64,000 nucleotides of DNA from an uncultured Desulfobulbus sp. GTDB lineage: Bacteria > Desulfobacterota > Desulfobulbia > Desulfobulbales > Desulfobulbaceae. The position numbers were made by a program, and so were the translations under genes. Positions 37,449-45,333 of the stretch are shown here, piece by piece. Below the pieces are notes generated by a model. That model was not told where the DNA came from. It did not search any database and saw only the letters and a list, made by a program, of their open reading frames with translations. Location: positions 310,001 through 374,000 of the forward strand of contig NZ_OY760916.1 of NCBI RefSeq assembly GCF_963664075.1, in the 5' to 3' direction. Position 1 is the first letter of the stretch. Each line of letters starts with the position of its first letter.

Positions 37449-37482
37449 TTTCGCACTTTGTTCATTGTAATAAAGTGTGAAA
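37449..37482. promoter_or_regulatory. Near-perfect inverted repeat upstream of carbonic anhydrase
   Basis: TTTCGCACTTT (37449-37459) and AAAGTGTGAAA (37472-37482) form an 11-base dyad with one G-T pair around a 12-base spacer. No T run follows. It lies 67 bases before the carbonic anhydrase ATG. It could be an operator or a weak terminator for the BY-kinase gene. Confidence 0.4.
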
Positions 37483-37548
37483 AAGCCCTGATGGCCGAAT
37501 GTATCGTTTTTAAAGAGCAAATGATCTGACCACAACGAGGACTTGGAC

Positions 37549-38142
37549 ATGCAATCAAAAATTAAGCTGACAGGCAAAGAGGCCCTACAGCGACTTCTTG
37601 ACGGTAACAAACGCTTTATAAGCGGAAAATTAGAACATCCCAACCATTGTGAAGAATCGAGACGAGGTCTCGTAAACGGTCAGGATCCGGTAGCTGTTGT
37701 CTTAACCTGCGCCGATAGTCGAGTACCACCGGTTGATGTTTTTGACCAGGGACTTGGTGATGTTTTTGTTGTTCGTGTTGCCGGTAATATCATCAACGAC
37801 CAAATTCTGGGCAGCATTGAATATGCAGTCGCCCATCTTCATACTCCGCTTGTCATGGTTATGGGCCATTCTTCCTGCGGCGCAGTCAGTGCGGTTGCCC
37901 AGGGCGTGAAACTGAGTGGTCATATAGCCAGCCTTACACCTTCTATTGATGCGGCCTTAAAACGTACCAAGGGGTGTGAGGGAGATTGGACCAATAACGC
38001 AGCGAAAGCACTTGCTATTTCCACGGCCAAAAAAATTGCCGAATCAGAGCCGATCGTCGCTGATTTGGTTGAGGAGGGAAGGGTGCTGGTTGTCGCTACC
38101 TACTATGACCTGGAGACCGGTGAGGTCACCTTGCTCAGCTGA
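37549..38142 (+). CDS. Beta-class carbonic anhydrase
   Basis: The 197-residue zinc enzyme interconverts CO2 and bicarbonate. The zinc ligands are Cys and Asp-Arg dyad in CADSRVPP and His/Cys in GHSSCGAV, the classical beta-CA arrangement. I chose the ATG at 37549, seven bases after GAGGA; an upstream TTG at 37543 is too close to that site. It has its own terminator and likely its own promoter. In an anaerobe with carboxylating steps it probably supplies bicarbonate or handles CO2 from acetate or lactate oxidation. Confidence 0.95.
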   Translation: MQSKIKLTGKEALQRLLDGNKRFISGKLEHPNHCEESRRGLVNGQDPVAVVLTCADSRVPPVDVFDQGLGDVFVVRVAGNIINDQILGSIEYAVAHLHTPLVMVMGHSSCGAVSAVAQGVKLSGHIASLTPSIDAALKRTKGCEGDWTNNAAKALAISTAKKIAESEPIVADLVEEGRVLVVATYYDLETGEVTLLS

Positions 38143-38166
38143 ATCCCGCCGTATTTTATGATCCCT

Positions 38167-38206
38167 ACGCCTGTTCTTCCTTAGCGGAAAAGCAGGCGTT
38201 TTTTTT
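38167..38206 (+). terminator. Intrinsic terminator after carbonic anhydrase
   Basis: ACGCCTG (38167-38173) pairs with CAGGCGT (38193-38199), with extra pairing of TTCTTCC and GGAAAAG inside, and a run of eight T. Confidence 0.92.
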
Positions 38207-38310
38207 GGGTAGGCATAAAACATTTGCGCGTTATCGTCATGTTGTGCTAATTATGCCTCTGAAATTAATAGCGTTTTTATGCGGTTATCCGCACTGCTTT
38301 GAGAGGTGAG

Positions 38311-39750
38311 ATGGGCTTTTCCATAGATGAAATCATCCTCCGCCTGGAAAAAGAGGTACGTACATACCAGGTACCTGTGGTTGACTTGATTGCAACGCAA
38401 ACTAAAGATCCGTTCAAGGTTCTGGTTGCCACAATACTCTCTGCCCGTACCAAAGATGAGGTCACAGCTGCCGCGGCCAGGCGGCTTTTTCAACGTGCCC
38501 AAACTGTAGGTGAACTGAGTGAACTCTCGGTCACCGAGTTGGAAAAACTGATTTATCCTGTCGGTTTTTTTAGAAATAAGGCCAAATATCTTCACGATCT
38601 TCCTGCCGTTCTTCTCGAAAATTTTTCCGGCGTAGTGCCGGATTCAATAGACTCCTTGCTCAAACTCCCCGGTGTTGGCAGAAAAACGGCCAACCTTGTT
38701 GTTGCTGTGGCTTTTAATAAGCCCGCCATCTGTGTTGATACCCATGTTCATCGTATTATGAATATTTGGGGATACGTGCAGACAAATACGCCCCTGCAAA
38801 CAGAAATGGCCCTGCGGGAAAAGTTGCCAGAAAAATATTGGATACGTATCAATGGCCTCCTTGTTGCGTTTGGACAGGGAACCTGCAAGCCCCAGCGTCC
38901 CCATTGCGATCAGTGTATTCTTGCTGATCTTTGTCCACAAATTGGGGTTACTCCTCGCCAGATGCGTAAAAAGGTGCAAGAGCCGGCGGGCCTTCTTTGT
39001 GTTTCCTGGAATGTGAACGGTTTAAGGGCGGTAATTAAAAATGGGTTTGTCGAGGTAGTGGACAGGTTAAAGCCAGATATATTGGCTTTACAGGAGATAA
39101 AGGCCCAGCCCGAGCAGGTACCGGAGGAAGTACGTGAATTACCCGGTTATCACGGGTACTGGTTTCCCGCACAAAAAAAAGGGTATTCTGGTACAGCCAT
39201 ATTTTCCAAGCAGGCCCCACAGAACGTTTCCTATGGGCTTGGACAAACTTCGTTTGACGATGAAGGGCGTGTTCTTACGGTTGAGTATGCTGATTTTTTT
39301 CTGGTGAATGTGTATTCGCCGAATGCACAACCTGAGTTAAAGCGAATCGCATTTAAGAAGGAATTTAATCAGGCTTTGCTTGCCTACATGGATGTGCTCA
39401 AAAATCAAAAAACAGTTCTTGTCTGCGGTGATCTCAATGTTGCCCATAAGGAAATTGATCTGGCCAATCCCAAAGCAAATATGAAAAATCCAGGTTTTTC
39501 TGAGGAAGAGCGGGCCTGGATGGATGCTGTCGTTGAAAGTGGCTATGTGGATACTTTTCGTGAGTTCAACCAGGAGCCGGGGCAGTATAGCTGGTGGAGT
39601 TATCGATTTAATGCCCGAACGAAAAATATAGGCTGGAGAATTGATTACTTTCTAGTTGACGGAGACAGCCGTACAAGAATTGTTGATGCAGCTATACACA
39701 GTGATATCACCGGGTCAGATCACTGCCCTGTGTCCATTATTTTTCGTTAA
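38311..39750 (+). CDS. Endonuclease III-exonuclease III fusion (bifunctional base-excision repair enzyme)
   Basis: One uninterrupted 479-residue frame joins two repair enzymes. Residues 1-215 are Nth: the helix-hairpin-helix LPGVGRKTAN with catalytic Lys125, Asp143 in CVDTHVHR, and the iron-sulfur ligands Cys192, Cys199, Cys202 and Cys208 (C-x6-C-x2-C-x5-C). Residues 227-479 are XthA: Asn234, Glu262 in LALQEIKA, Tyr335, Asp374 and Asn376 in GDLNVAH, Asp445, and Asp470-His471 in GSDHCPV. All catalytic residues of both are present. The linker is only about 12 residues. The protein should remove oxidised pyrimidines, nick the abasic site and clean the 3' end. AGAGG precedes the ATG at 38311; a TTG at 38299 is less likely. 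A response-regulator gene follows after 22 bases. Confidence 0.93.
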   Translation: MGFSIDEIILRLEKEVRTYQVPVVDLIATQTKDPFKVLVATILSARTKDEVTAAAARRLFQRAQTVGELSELSVTELEKLIYPVGFFRNKAKYLHDLPAVLLENFSGVVPDSIDSLLKLPGVGRKTANLVVAVAFNKPAICVDTHVHRIMNIWGYVQTNTPLQTEMALREKLPEKYWIRINGLLVAFGQGTCKPQRPHCDQCILADLCPQIGVTPRQMRKKVQEPAGLLCVSWNVNGLRAVIKNGFVEVVDRLKPDILALQEIKAQPEQVPEEVRELPGYHGYWFPAQKKGYSGTAIFSKQAPQNVSYGLGQTSFDDEGRVLTVEYADFFLVNVYSPNAQPELKRIAFKKEFNQALLAYMDVLKNQKTVLVCGDLNVAHKEIDLANPKANMKNPGFSEEERAWMDAVVESGYVDTFREFNQEPGQYSWWSYRFNARTKNIGWRIDYFLVDGDSRTRIVDAAIHSDITGSDHCPVSIIFR

Positions 39751-39772
39751 CCGTGAATACGAGTAGAAAGGC

Positions 39773-40429
39773 ATGAAACCATATACAATAGTCATTGCCG
39801 ACGATCACACGCTCATACGTCAGGGGTTGAAAACTATCATTGCCAATGAGTCATCATTGCGCATAGTTGGCGAGGCAAGCAATGGGCTTGAGCTTTTGGA
39901 TTTTTTACGGCTAACCAGGGCCGATATGGTCATTCTGGATATTGCTATGCCCTATCTCAATGGGCTAGAAGCTATGGAAACCATACGCAAGCTTCAACCA
40001 GATATTGGTATTTTGATGCTGACTATGCACACCAATTCCCAGTATTTTTATCAGGCGATATCTTCAGGTGCCCATGGCTATCTAATGAAAGAAGATTCTG
40101 AAACAGAACTTCTTTGCGCCATAGAAACTATTCGTCAGGGGAAATCATACATTTCGCCCCGGCTGTCTGCTGAGGTAACCGATGAGGTTATGCATGCCTT
40201 TCGTCACCAGGGTAAGGTGCCGCTTGTGGTGCTCAGTGAACGTGAAAAGCAGGTCTTGCATTTGGTTGTGCAAGGGCATTCAAGTAAAACCATTGGCCAA
40301 ATGCTCGATCTTAGCCCTCGGACCATCGATCATCATCGCGCGAGTCTTTTGAAAAAATTTCAAATGAAAAATACAGTTGATCTGGTCAACTATGTAGTAC
40401 GTAATTCCTTTATTCTTCCAGATTTATAA
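39773..40429 (+). CDS. NarL/LuxR-family response regulator
   Basis: The 218-residue protein has a receiver domain with the acidic pair ADDH at 9-12, phospho-acceptor Asp56 in VILDIAMP and the conserved Lys in YLMKED, and a C-terminal LuxR helix-turn-helix (LSEREKQVLHLVVQGHSSKTIGQMLDLSPRTIDHH). AAAGG lies before the ATG. No histidine kinase is adjacent, so it is an orphan regulator or works with a distant partner. It is close enough to the repair fusion gene to be co-transcribed. Confidence 0.92.
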   Translation: MKPYTIVIADDHTLIRQGLKTIIANESSLRIVGEASNGLELLDFLRLTRADMVILDIAMPYLNGLEAMETIRKLQPDIGILMLTMHTNSQYFYQAISSGAHGYLMKEDSETELLCAIETIRQGKSYISPRLSAEVTDEVMHAFRHQGKVPLVVLSEREKQVLHLVVQGHSSKTIGQMLDLSPRTIDHHRASLLKKFQMKNTVDLVNYVVRNSFILPDL

Positions 40430-40860
40430 TGGGTGTAAAAGAAAATGCTTATGTCTTGAACTCGTGCATTTCTAAGCAGAAGGGCAAACGTACTTTTTGA
40501 ATGGATGGATGCTTCAGCGTAAAGATTCTTCAATTCACCCGTTGTCTATCCATAATTGGCAATGTGTCGTAAGTAGAACGCATTATCAATTATCGCCTTG
40601 AAGTGCCTTGGTTTTGCCCAGTTTATATTGCTTTGAAAAAAACAGTTTTTTTCCTTAATCCTTCCTTGTATTCCCTCCTTTTAAAGATCTTGATTTATTG
40701 ATGAAAGTTATAGTGATTGCGTAAAAATACCTAATGATGAATAGGTAAGGCCGACAATTGTTATTTTTGTTTCCTTGCTGTTTATTGGATTATTCCGTGT
40801 TGGGCAGTCTGTAGTTGCTGGCCAAGAGCCAATCCATGTGAACAAACGTGAGGGGACTCC
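40430..40860. other. Gene-free stretch between response regulator and HU gene
   Basis: I see no gene in these 430 AT-rich bases. A small dyad TACCTA (40728-40733) and TAGGTA (40742-40747) with an 8-base spacer resembles paired NarL-type half sites, but this is weak. The HU promoter must lie here; GAGG precedes the HU ATG. Confidence 0.35.
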
Positions 40861-41133
40861 ATGAACAAAAATGATCTTATCGAATCCATCGCTCAATCAG
40901 CTCAAATTAGTAAAATTGCTGCTGAACGTGGCCTCAATGGCCTGTTGGCCACATTGTCGACTGCAATGAAAGAAGGGAAGCGAGTGACATTGGTGGGATT
41001 TGGAAGTTTTTCAGTTGTAGATCGTGCACCACGTATTGGCAGAAATCCTAAGACCGGTGAGACTGTGCCCATTCCTTCACGTCGAGTGGTGAAGTTCCGT
41101 CCTGGAAAAGAGTTGTCCGGTAAAGTGCAGTAA
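40861..41133 (+). CDS. hup: HU-family DNA-binding protein
   Basis: The 90-residue protein has the HU/IHF fold: MNKNDLIESIA, the family signature GFGSFSVVDRAPRIGRNPKTGE, and the DNA-binding arm with IPSRRVVKFRPGKELS. The proline at the arm tip region (ETVPIPSRR) bends DNA. It stands alone between a long gap and a convergent lgt. Confidence 0.95.
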   Translation: MNKNDLIESIAQSAQISKIAAERGLNGLLATLSTAMKEGKRVTLVGFGSFSVVDRAPRIGRNPKTGETVPIPSRRVVKFRPGKELSGKVQ

Positions 41134-41341
41134 GCAGAAAGCCCCTTCAAATGTCAGGTATACGGAAACGATCAACGCAGGGTCACTTCAAATATTCCAC
41201 GATGAGATGGAGACAGCTGAAAAAAAAACGTACTTATCGAGTGAATACATATGTACCCGAATCCGTGAGCCTTCATCTGTGCGGCCTGCCGAAACGGATT
41301 CAGGTATGTATGCTCGTTGAGGTGATCTCCGTCAAGCCCCC

Positions 41342-42163
41342 TCACGACTGATGAGAGGGAGCGTGCAGTGTTGCTCGTTTCCGTCCGACCCAAAGTATTC
41401 CCCCTGCCAGGATCATCAAGCTGCTCAGAAGTTGTCCCATGGACAGGTGCCAGAAGATAAATCCCAATTGAGCATCCGGCTCTCGGAAAAATTCGACCAA
41501 AAAACGACAGCAGCCGTAACCGGAGAGAAAGAGGGCGAGGATAGTTCCATGTGGCCAAGCTTTGCGGCTTGTCGCCCAGGGGAGGGCCTTGGTCGACCAC
41601 AAGAGAAGAAAAAGGACGATGCCTTCCAAGAAGGCCTCGTAGAGTTGTGAAGGATGGCGGGGGAAGGGGCCACCATCGGGAAAAGCCATGCCCCATGGAG
41701 CAGAGGTGACTCGGCCATAAAGTTCTCCGTTAATGAAGTTCCCTAAACGTCCGAAGAAAAGGCCAATTGGGACAGTGGCTACATACAGGTCGGCAGCCTT
41801 CCAGAAATCGAGCTGTCGTCTTTTGCAGTACCAAATTCCAGCTAGCAGAACCCCTATACAACCACCGTGAAATGACATGCCGCCAGACCAGGTGGCAAGA
41901 ATATCTTCGGGGTGATGCAGGTAAAACCATGGATTGTAAAAGATAACGTATCCCAGTCTTCCCCCGAGAATTACTCCTAAAATCAAGGCGAGATTGAGGT
42001 TGTCGACATGCGCAAGGAGCTGTTTCCACTGAAATCTTTTTGCCTGGACAAGCACCAGCCAGTAGGCAGCGCTGAATCCTAAAACGTACATCAGTCCATA
42101 CCAGCGAATGGCCAGTGGGCCGATGGAAAGAAGTACAGGGTCAATGTGTGGGTATTGGAGCAT
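41342..42163 (-). CDS. lgt: Prolipoprotein diacylglyceryl transferase
   Basis: The 273-residue membrane enzyme adds diacylglycerol to the lipobox cysteine of lipoproteins. It has about seven membrane helices and the key motifs GGRLGYVIFYNP, MSFHGGCIG (catalytic His) and RLGNFINGELYGR (the Lgt signature). The gene starts 9 bases after the stop of mnmG on the same strand. The C-terminal tail after the last helix is basic. Confidence 0.96.
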   Translation of the reverse strand: MLQYPHIDPVLLSIGPLAIRWYGLMYVLGFSAAYWLVLVQAKRFQWKQLLAHVDNLNLALILGVILGGRLGYVIFYNPWFYLHHPEDILATWSGGMSFHGGCIGVLLAGIWYCKRRQLDFWKAADLYVATVPIGLFFGRLGNFINGELYGRVTSAPWGMAFPDGGPFPRHPSQLYEAFLEGIVLFLLLWSTKALPWATSRKAWPHGTILALFLSGYGCCRFLVEFFREPDAQLGFIFWHLSMGQLLSSLMILAGGILWVGRKRATLHAPSHQS

Positions 42164-42172
42164 GATGGATGT

Positions 42173-44056
42173 TTAAAGGTGACCGAGTCGTTTGAGATGG
42201 ACCTGAAGAACAGAAAGTGCCGCTGGGGTAACTCCTGAAATGCGCGAAGCCTGACCCAGGGAGCGTGGCTGTACCTTGGTGAGTTTTTCGACGACCTCGT
42301 TGGAGAGCCCTGGAAGGCCTTTATAAACGAGATCCTCAGGGAGCTTCATGCGTTCAAGCTTTTTGAAGCGCGCTATCTGTTCTTCCTGCCTTTTGATGTA
42401 ACCCTCATATTTCACCTGGAGTCCGATTTCATCTTGGAACGAATGCGCCTCCTCTGTAAAAATTATCCCTTGGTTAATCAGCTGATCGAGTTCAATGAGT
42501 GCTGATAGAGTAATTTCGGGGCGGCGTAACAGATCTGCAAAACTCATAGCCTGTGAGATCGAAGTCGAGTTGTGACGAGTGAGGAACTCGTTGACCTCTG
42601 GTAAGGGTTTGACTCGAGTTTCATGGAGTTTTTCGATGGTGGCCTCCATACAGGCAGTTTTCTTCTGAAATTCTTGCCAGCACTTTTCTTCTACCAAGCC
42701 TATCTCGTAACCGATACGGCGCAGGCGAATATCTGCGTTGTCTTCCCGTAAAAGCAGCCGATATTCGGCGCGCGAAGTAAAAAGACGGTAGGGCTCCTTG
42801 GTCCCAAGGGTTACCAGATCGTCAATAAGTACCCCCAGGTAGGCCTGGGAACGGTCCAGGATAATGGGTGATTGATCACGCACATAGCGAACGCTATTAA
42901 TTGCGGCCATGAGTCCCTGACCAGCCGCCTCTTCATAACCCGAGGTGCCGTTGATCTGCCCTGCCAGAAAAAGCCCTTCCACCTTTTTTGTTTCCAGGTT
43001 CGGTTTCAGCTCTCGCGGGTCAATGTAATCGTATTCAATTGCATAGCCAGGGCGAATAATGCGAGCCTTTTCAAGCCCTGGAATAGAGTGCACCATGGCT
43101 TTTTGGGTGGCAAGTGGAAGGCTGGTGGGGATACCATTTGGGTATACCTCAATAGTGTCAAGTCCCTCCGGCTCCAGAAAAATCTGATGACGAATTTTTT
43201 CAGGAAACCGCATGACCTTATCTTCGATGGACGGGCAGTAGCGAGCTCCAACTCCTTCGATGATTCCGGCATACATGGGTGACTGACCAATGGAACCACG
43301 AATAATTTCATGGGTCCGCTCGTTGGTGTAGGTGATGTAACAGGGACGTTGTTCCAACGGGGGGATCCCCTTGGAACTAAAAGAAAACATGGCGGGGGGA
43401 GTGTCGCTGTATTGGGCCTCCAGTTTCGAGTAGTCGATCGTGTTGCCATCCAAACGAGGGACAGTGCCTGTTTTCATGCGTCCGACTGCAAAACCAGTTG
43501 CTTTAAACCACTGGGCGAGTTTGGTTGAAGGTGCATCCCCCATGCGGCCTGAAGGGAAGTTTTTGAGGCCAACATGAATCAAGCCATTTAAAAAGGTGCC
43601 GGTGGCGACCACAATGGCGTTGACGCGAATTTCCTCATCCAGAGAGGTGCGCAAACCAACCACCTTGCCGTCTTCAACCAGAATTTCATCGACCATGGCT
43701 TGACGAATAGAGAGGTTGGACTGGTTCTCCAACACATGTTTCATGCGTAAGCGGTACAGCAGTCGGTCGGCCTGAGCCCTAGATGAACGAACCGCCGGAC
43801 CTTTACTGGTGTTCAGTCGCCTGAATTGAATACCGGTGGCATCGATACATTTTGCCATCTCACCGCCGAGGGCATCTATTTCTTTTACCAGGTGGCCTTT
43901 GGCGAGTCCTCCAATGGCAGGGTTGCAGGACATAGCCCCAATAGTGTCTGCATTGATGATGCAGACCAGGGTGCGGCATCCCATGCGAGCGGCAGCAAGG
44001 GCCGCTTCACAGCCAGCATGTCCGGCGCCAATCACGGCAATATCAAAATCATTCAT
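42173..44056 (-). CDS. mnmG: tRNA uridine 5-carboxymethylaminomethyl modification enzyme MnmG
   Basis: The 627-residue FAD protein works with MnmE (also in this window, on the other strand) to modify U34 of certain tRNAs. The FAD motif [17 protein letters not shown] is at 10-26, and the signatures [13 protein letters not shown] and [16 protein letters not shown] are present. The C-terminal helical domain ends with [17 protein letters not shown], typical of the family. Divergent from rpmH with a 433-base gap. Confidence 0.97.
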   Translation of the reverse strand: MNDFDIAVIGAGHAGCEAALAAARMGCRTLVCIINADTIGAMSCNPAIGGLAKGHLVKEIDALGGEMAKCIDATGIQFRRLNTSKGPAVRSSRAQADRLLYRLRMKHVLENQSNLSIRQAMVDEILVEDGKVVGLRTSLDEEIRVNAIVVATGTFLNGLIHVGLKNFPSGRMGDAPSTKLAQWFKATGFAVGRMKTGTVPRLDGNTIDYSKLEAQYSDTPPAMFSFSSKGIPPLEQRPCYITYTNERTHEIIRGSIGQSPMYAGIIEGVGARYCPSIEDKVMRFPEKIRHQIFLEPEGLDTIEVYPNGIPTSLPLATQKAMVHSIPGLEKARIIRPGYAIEYDYIDPRELKPNLETKKVEGLFLAGQINGTSGYEEAAGQGLMAAINSVRYVRDQSPIILDRSQAYLGVLIDDLVTLGTKEPYRLFTSRAEYRLLLREDNADIRLRRIGYEIGLVEEKCWQEFQKKTACMEATIEKLHETRVKPLPEVNEFLTRHNSTSISQAMSFADLLRRPEITLSALIELDQLINQGIIFTEEAHSFQDEIGLQVKYEGYIKRQEEQIARFKKLERMKLPEDLVYKGLPGLSNEVVEKLTKVQPRSLGQASRISGVTPAALSVLQVHLKRLGHL

Positions 44057-44188
44057 ACGATCACAAAAAACATTCAGGTTGGTTGACTGGCCATCAGGGG
44101 CCTTGACGTAGGCGAGTTATACTACTCGTTGGACGCCATTTTTTGCAAGAACAGGAGAAAAAGAAAAAACAGTTCGCTGCCAATTACA

Positions 44189-44234
44189 AAAAAGATGTGT
44201 TGTTCAGTGTCCACCCGCCGTCAGGGATTCAGGA
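44189..44234 (+). repeat. Short dispersed repeat, copy 1
   Basis: These 46 bases align without gaps to 63127-63172 with 35 identical positions by my count, including the shared block ACCCGCCGTCA and GATTCAG. Both copies lie in gene-free DNA. Most differences are transitions. The nature of the element is unknown. Confidence 0.5.
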
Positions 44235-44284
44235 GATTTTTATGGATACAAGGATACCTGAAATGTCGCTCATATGGAAATAAT

Positions 44285-44314
44285 TTGACAGAATTGCTTC
44301 TCTATGATTAGAAT
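44285..44314 (+). promoter_or_regulatory. Strong sigma-70-type promoter for the rpmH operon
   Basis: TTGACA (44285-44290, perfect) and TAGAAT (44309-44314, one mismatch) are separated by 18 bases. The predicted leader of about 170 bases to rpmH contains small hairpins (GGCC-CTGTAGA-GGCC near 44382-44396) and a near-consensus DnaA box TTATCCACG (44455-44463). The rest of the gap back to mnmG holds the short repeat and no gene. Confidence 0.7.
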
Positions 44315-44489
44315 AGACTCCTTTTTACGGGTAAAAGACGGCCTGCTGCCGCCAGGTTACCCCATACCCCTATTCTTGCAAGGCCCTGTAGAGGCCGAAA
44401 ACCTATCAGGAAAGTGTGGAAAGCACGAAAAGAAAGGGGCTTACACTTGCCGTTTTATCCACGAATATTTGCAATAAAGGAAAAAGATT

Positions 44490-44627
44490 ATGAGCAAAAT
44501 GACCTTTCAGCCCAGCAACACCAAGCGCTCTCGTACCCACGGTTTTCGCGTACGTATGAAAACTAAAAACGGGCAGGCCGTTATTCGCAGAAGACGTGCC
44601 AGAGGGCGTAAACAGCTGGCTTGCTGA
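44490..44627 (+). CDS. rpmH: 50S ribosomal protein L34
   Basis: The 45-residue protein reads [19 protein letters not shown] and ends in [13 protein letters not shown], the characteristic basic L34 sequence (QPSxxKRxRTHGFRxRM and GRxVIxRRRxKGRxxL). AAAGGA is 10 bases before the ATG. It is the first gene of the rpmH-rnpA-yidD-yidC-jag-mnmE operon and overlaps rnpA. Confidence 0.97.
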   Translation: MSKMTFQPSNTKRSRTHGFRVRMKTKNGQAVIRRRRARGRKQLAC

Positions 44628-44998
44628 TCCGATTGGATCGGAATACTCTCCCCAAAAAACATCTTTTACGAACAACAGGGGAGTTTCAGTGCGTCTATCG
44701 GGCCGGAAAACGCTTTCGTGGGCAAGGCTTTGCTGTCATTGTACTGGCAAATACACTCCCATGGAATCGACTGGGAATAAGTGTCCAACGCAAGGTCGGA
44801 AATGCGGTACGGCGAAATCGAATCAAGCGACTGGTTCGCGAGGTTTTTCGATGCAATCGTGCGCAGTTCCCCTTACGTAGCGACATTGTAGTGACCATCC
44901 GGCCCAATTTTTCATTTGATAGCCTGGAAAGTGTCCAGAGAGCACTGCTAGCAATTACCAGCGATCAAAATCGGGTGGAAGGCGATGTCCGCAGATGA
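44621..44998 (+). CDS. rnpA: Ribonuclease P protein component
   Basis: The 125-residue basic protein helps RNase P RNA mature tRNA 5' ends. The conserved [18 protein letters not shown] motif is at about residues 60-77. There is no ATG at the front of the frame; candidate starts are TTG at 44621 (overlapping rpmH by seven bases) or TTG at 44633. I list the first, but the true start is uncertain. Confidence 0.93.
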   Translation: MLIRLDRNTLPKKHLLRTTGEFQCVYRAGKRFRGQGFAVIVLANTLPWNRLGISVQRKVGNAVRRNRIKRLVREVFRCNRAQFPLRSDIVVTIRPNFSFDSLESVQRALLAITSDQNRVEGDVRR

Positions 44999-45266
44999 TC
45001 ATCAGTCAAGAACCCCTCGACCAGGGGCGAAGAGGCAAGACACCTGGCACAGGTTTCCCCGGATGGCTTTGATCGCTCTTTTTAAAGGTTATCAGTACGT
45101 TATATCCCCCCTCTTTCCTCCTGTCTGCCGTTTTGTTCCCAGTTGTTCCCAATATGCTATCGAAGCCGTGAGCAAATATGGTGTTTTTCGCGGGACGCTT
45201 CTGGCAGCCTGGCGTATTTTACGTTGTCATCCCTTCTCTCGAGGCGGTTACGATCCTGTCAAATGA
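44985..45266 (+). CDS. yidD: Membrane protein insertion efficiency factor YidD
   Basis: The 93-residue protein carries the YidD core: [40 protein letters not shown], with the invariant cysteines, and [13 protein letters not shown] near the end. It overlaps rnpA by 14 bases. The N-terminal 25 residues are polar and longer than usual. It assists YidC, encoded next. Confidence 0.94.
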   Translation: MSADDHQSRTPRPGAKRQDTWHRFPRMALIALFKGYQYVISPLFPPVCRFVPSCSQYAIEAVSKYGVFRGTLLAAWRILRCHPFSRGGYDPVK

Positions 45267-45333
45267 AGTTCGTGGCCCAGTCATTCTTTCGTCAGTGCCT
45301 CATGGTGCGAGGCATTTTTAGGTAGATAAGATT

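Noticed and set aside
37543..37548. TTG start for carbonic anhydrase
   Set aside because: It lies one base after the GAGGA site; the ATG six bases later has normal spacing.
41151..41351. 66-codon open frame between HU and lgt
   Set aside because: It has no motif or convincing start signal and overlaps the end of lgt on the opposite strand.
44129..44311. 60-codon open frame between mnmG and rpmH
   Set aside because: It overlaps the short repeat and the rpmH promoter and shows no coding features.
44057..44489. Replication origin between mnmG and rpmH
   Set aside because: Only one near-consensus DnaA box is visible, without a cluster or AT-rich unwinding region, so I do not call an origin.
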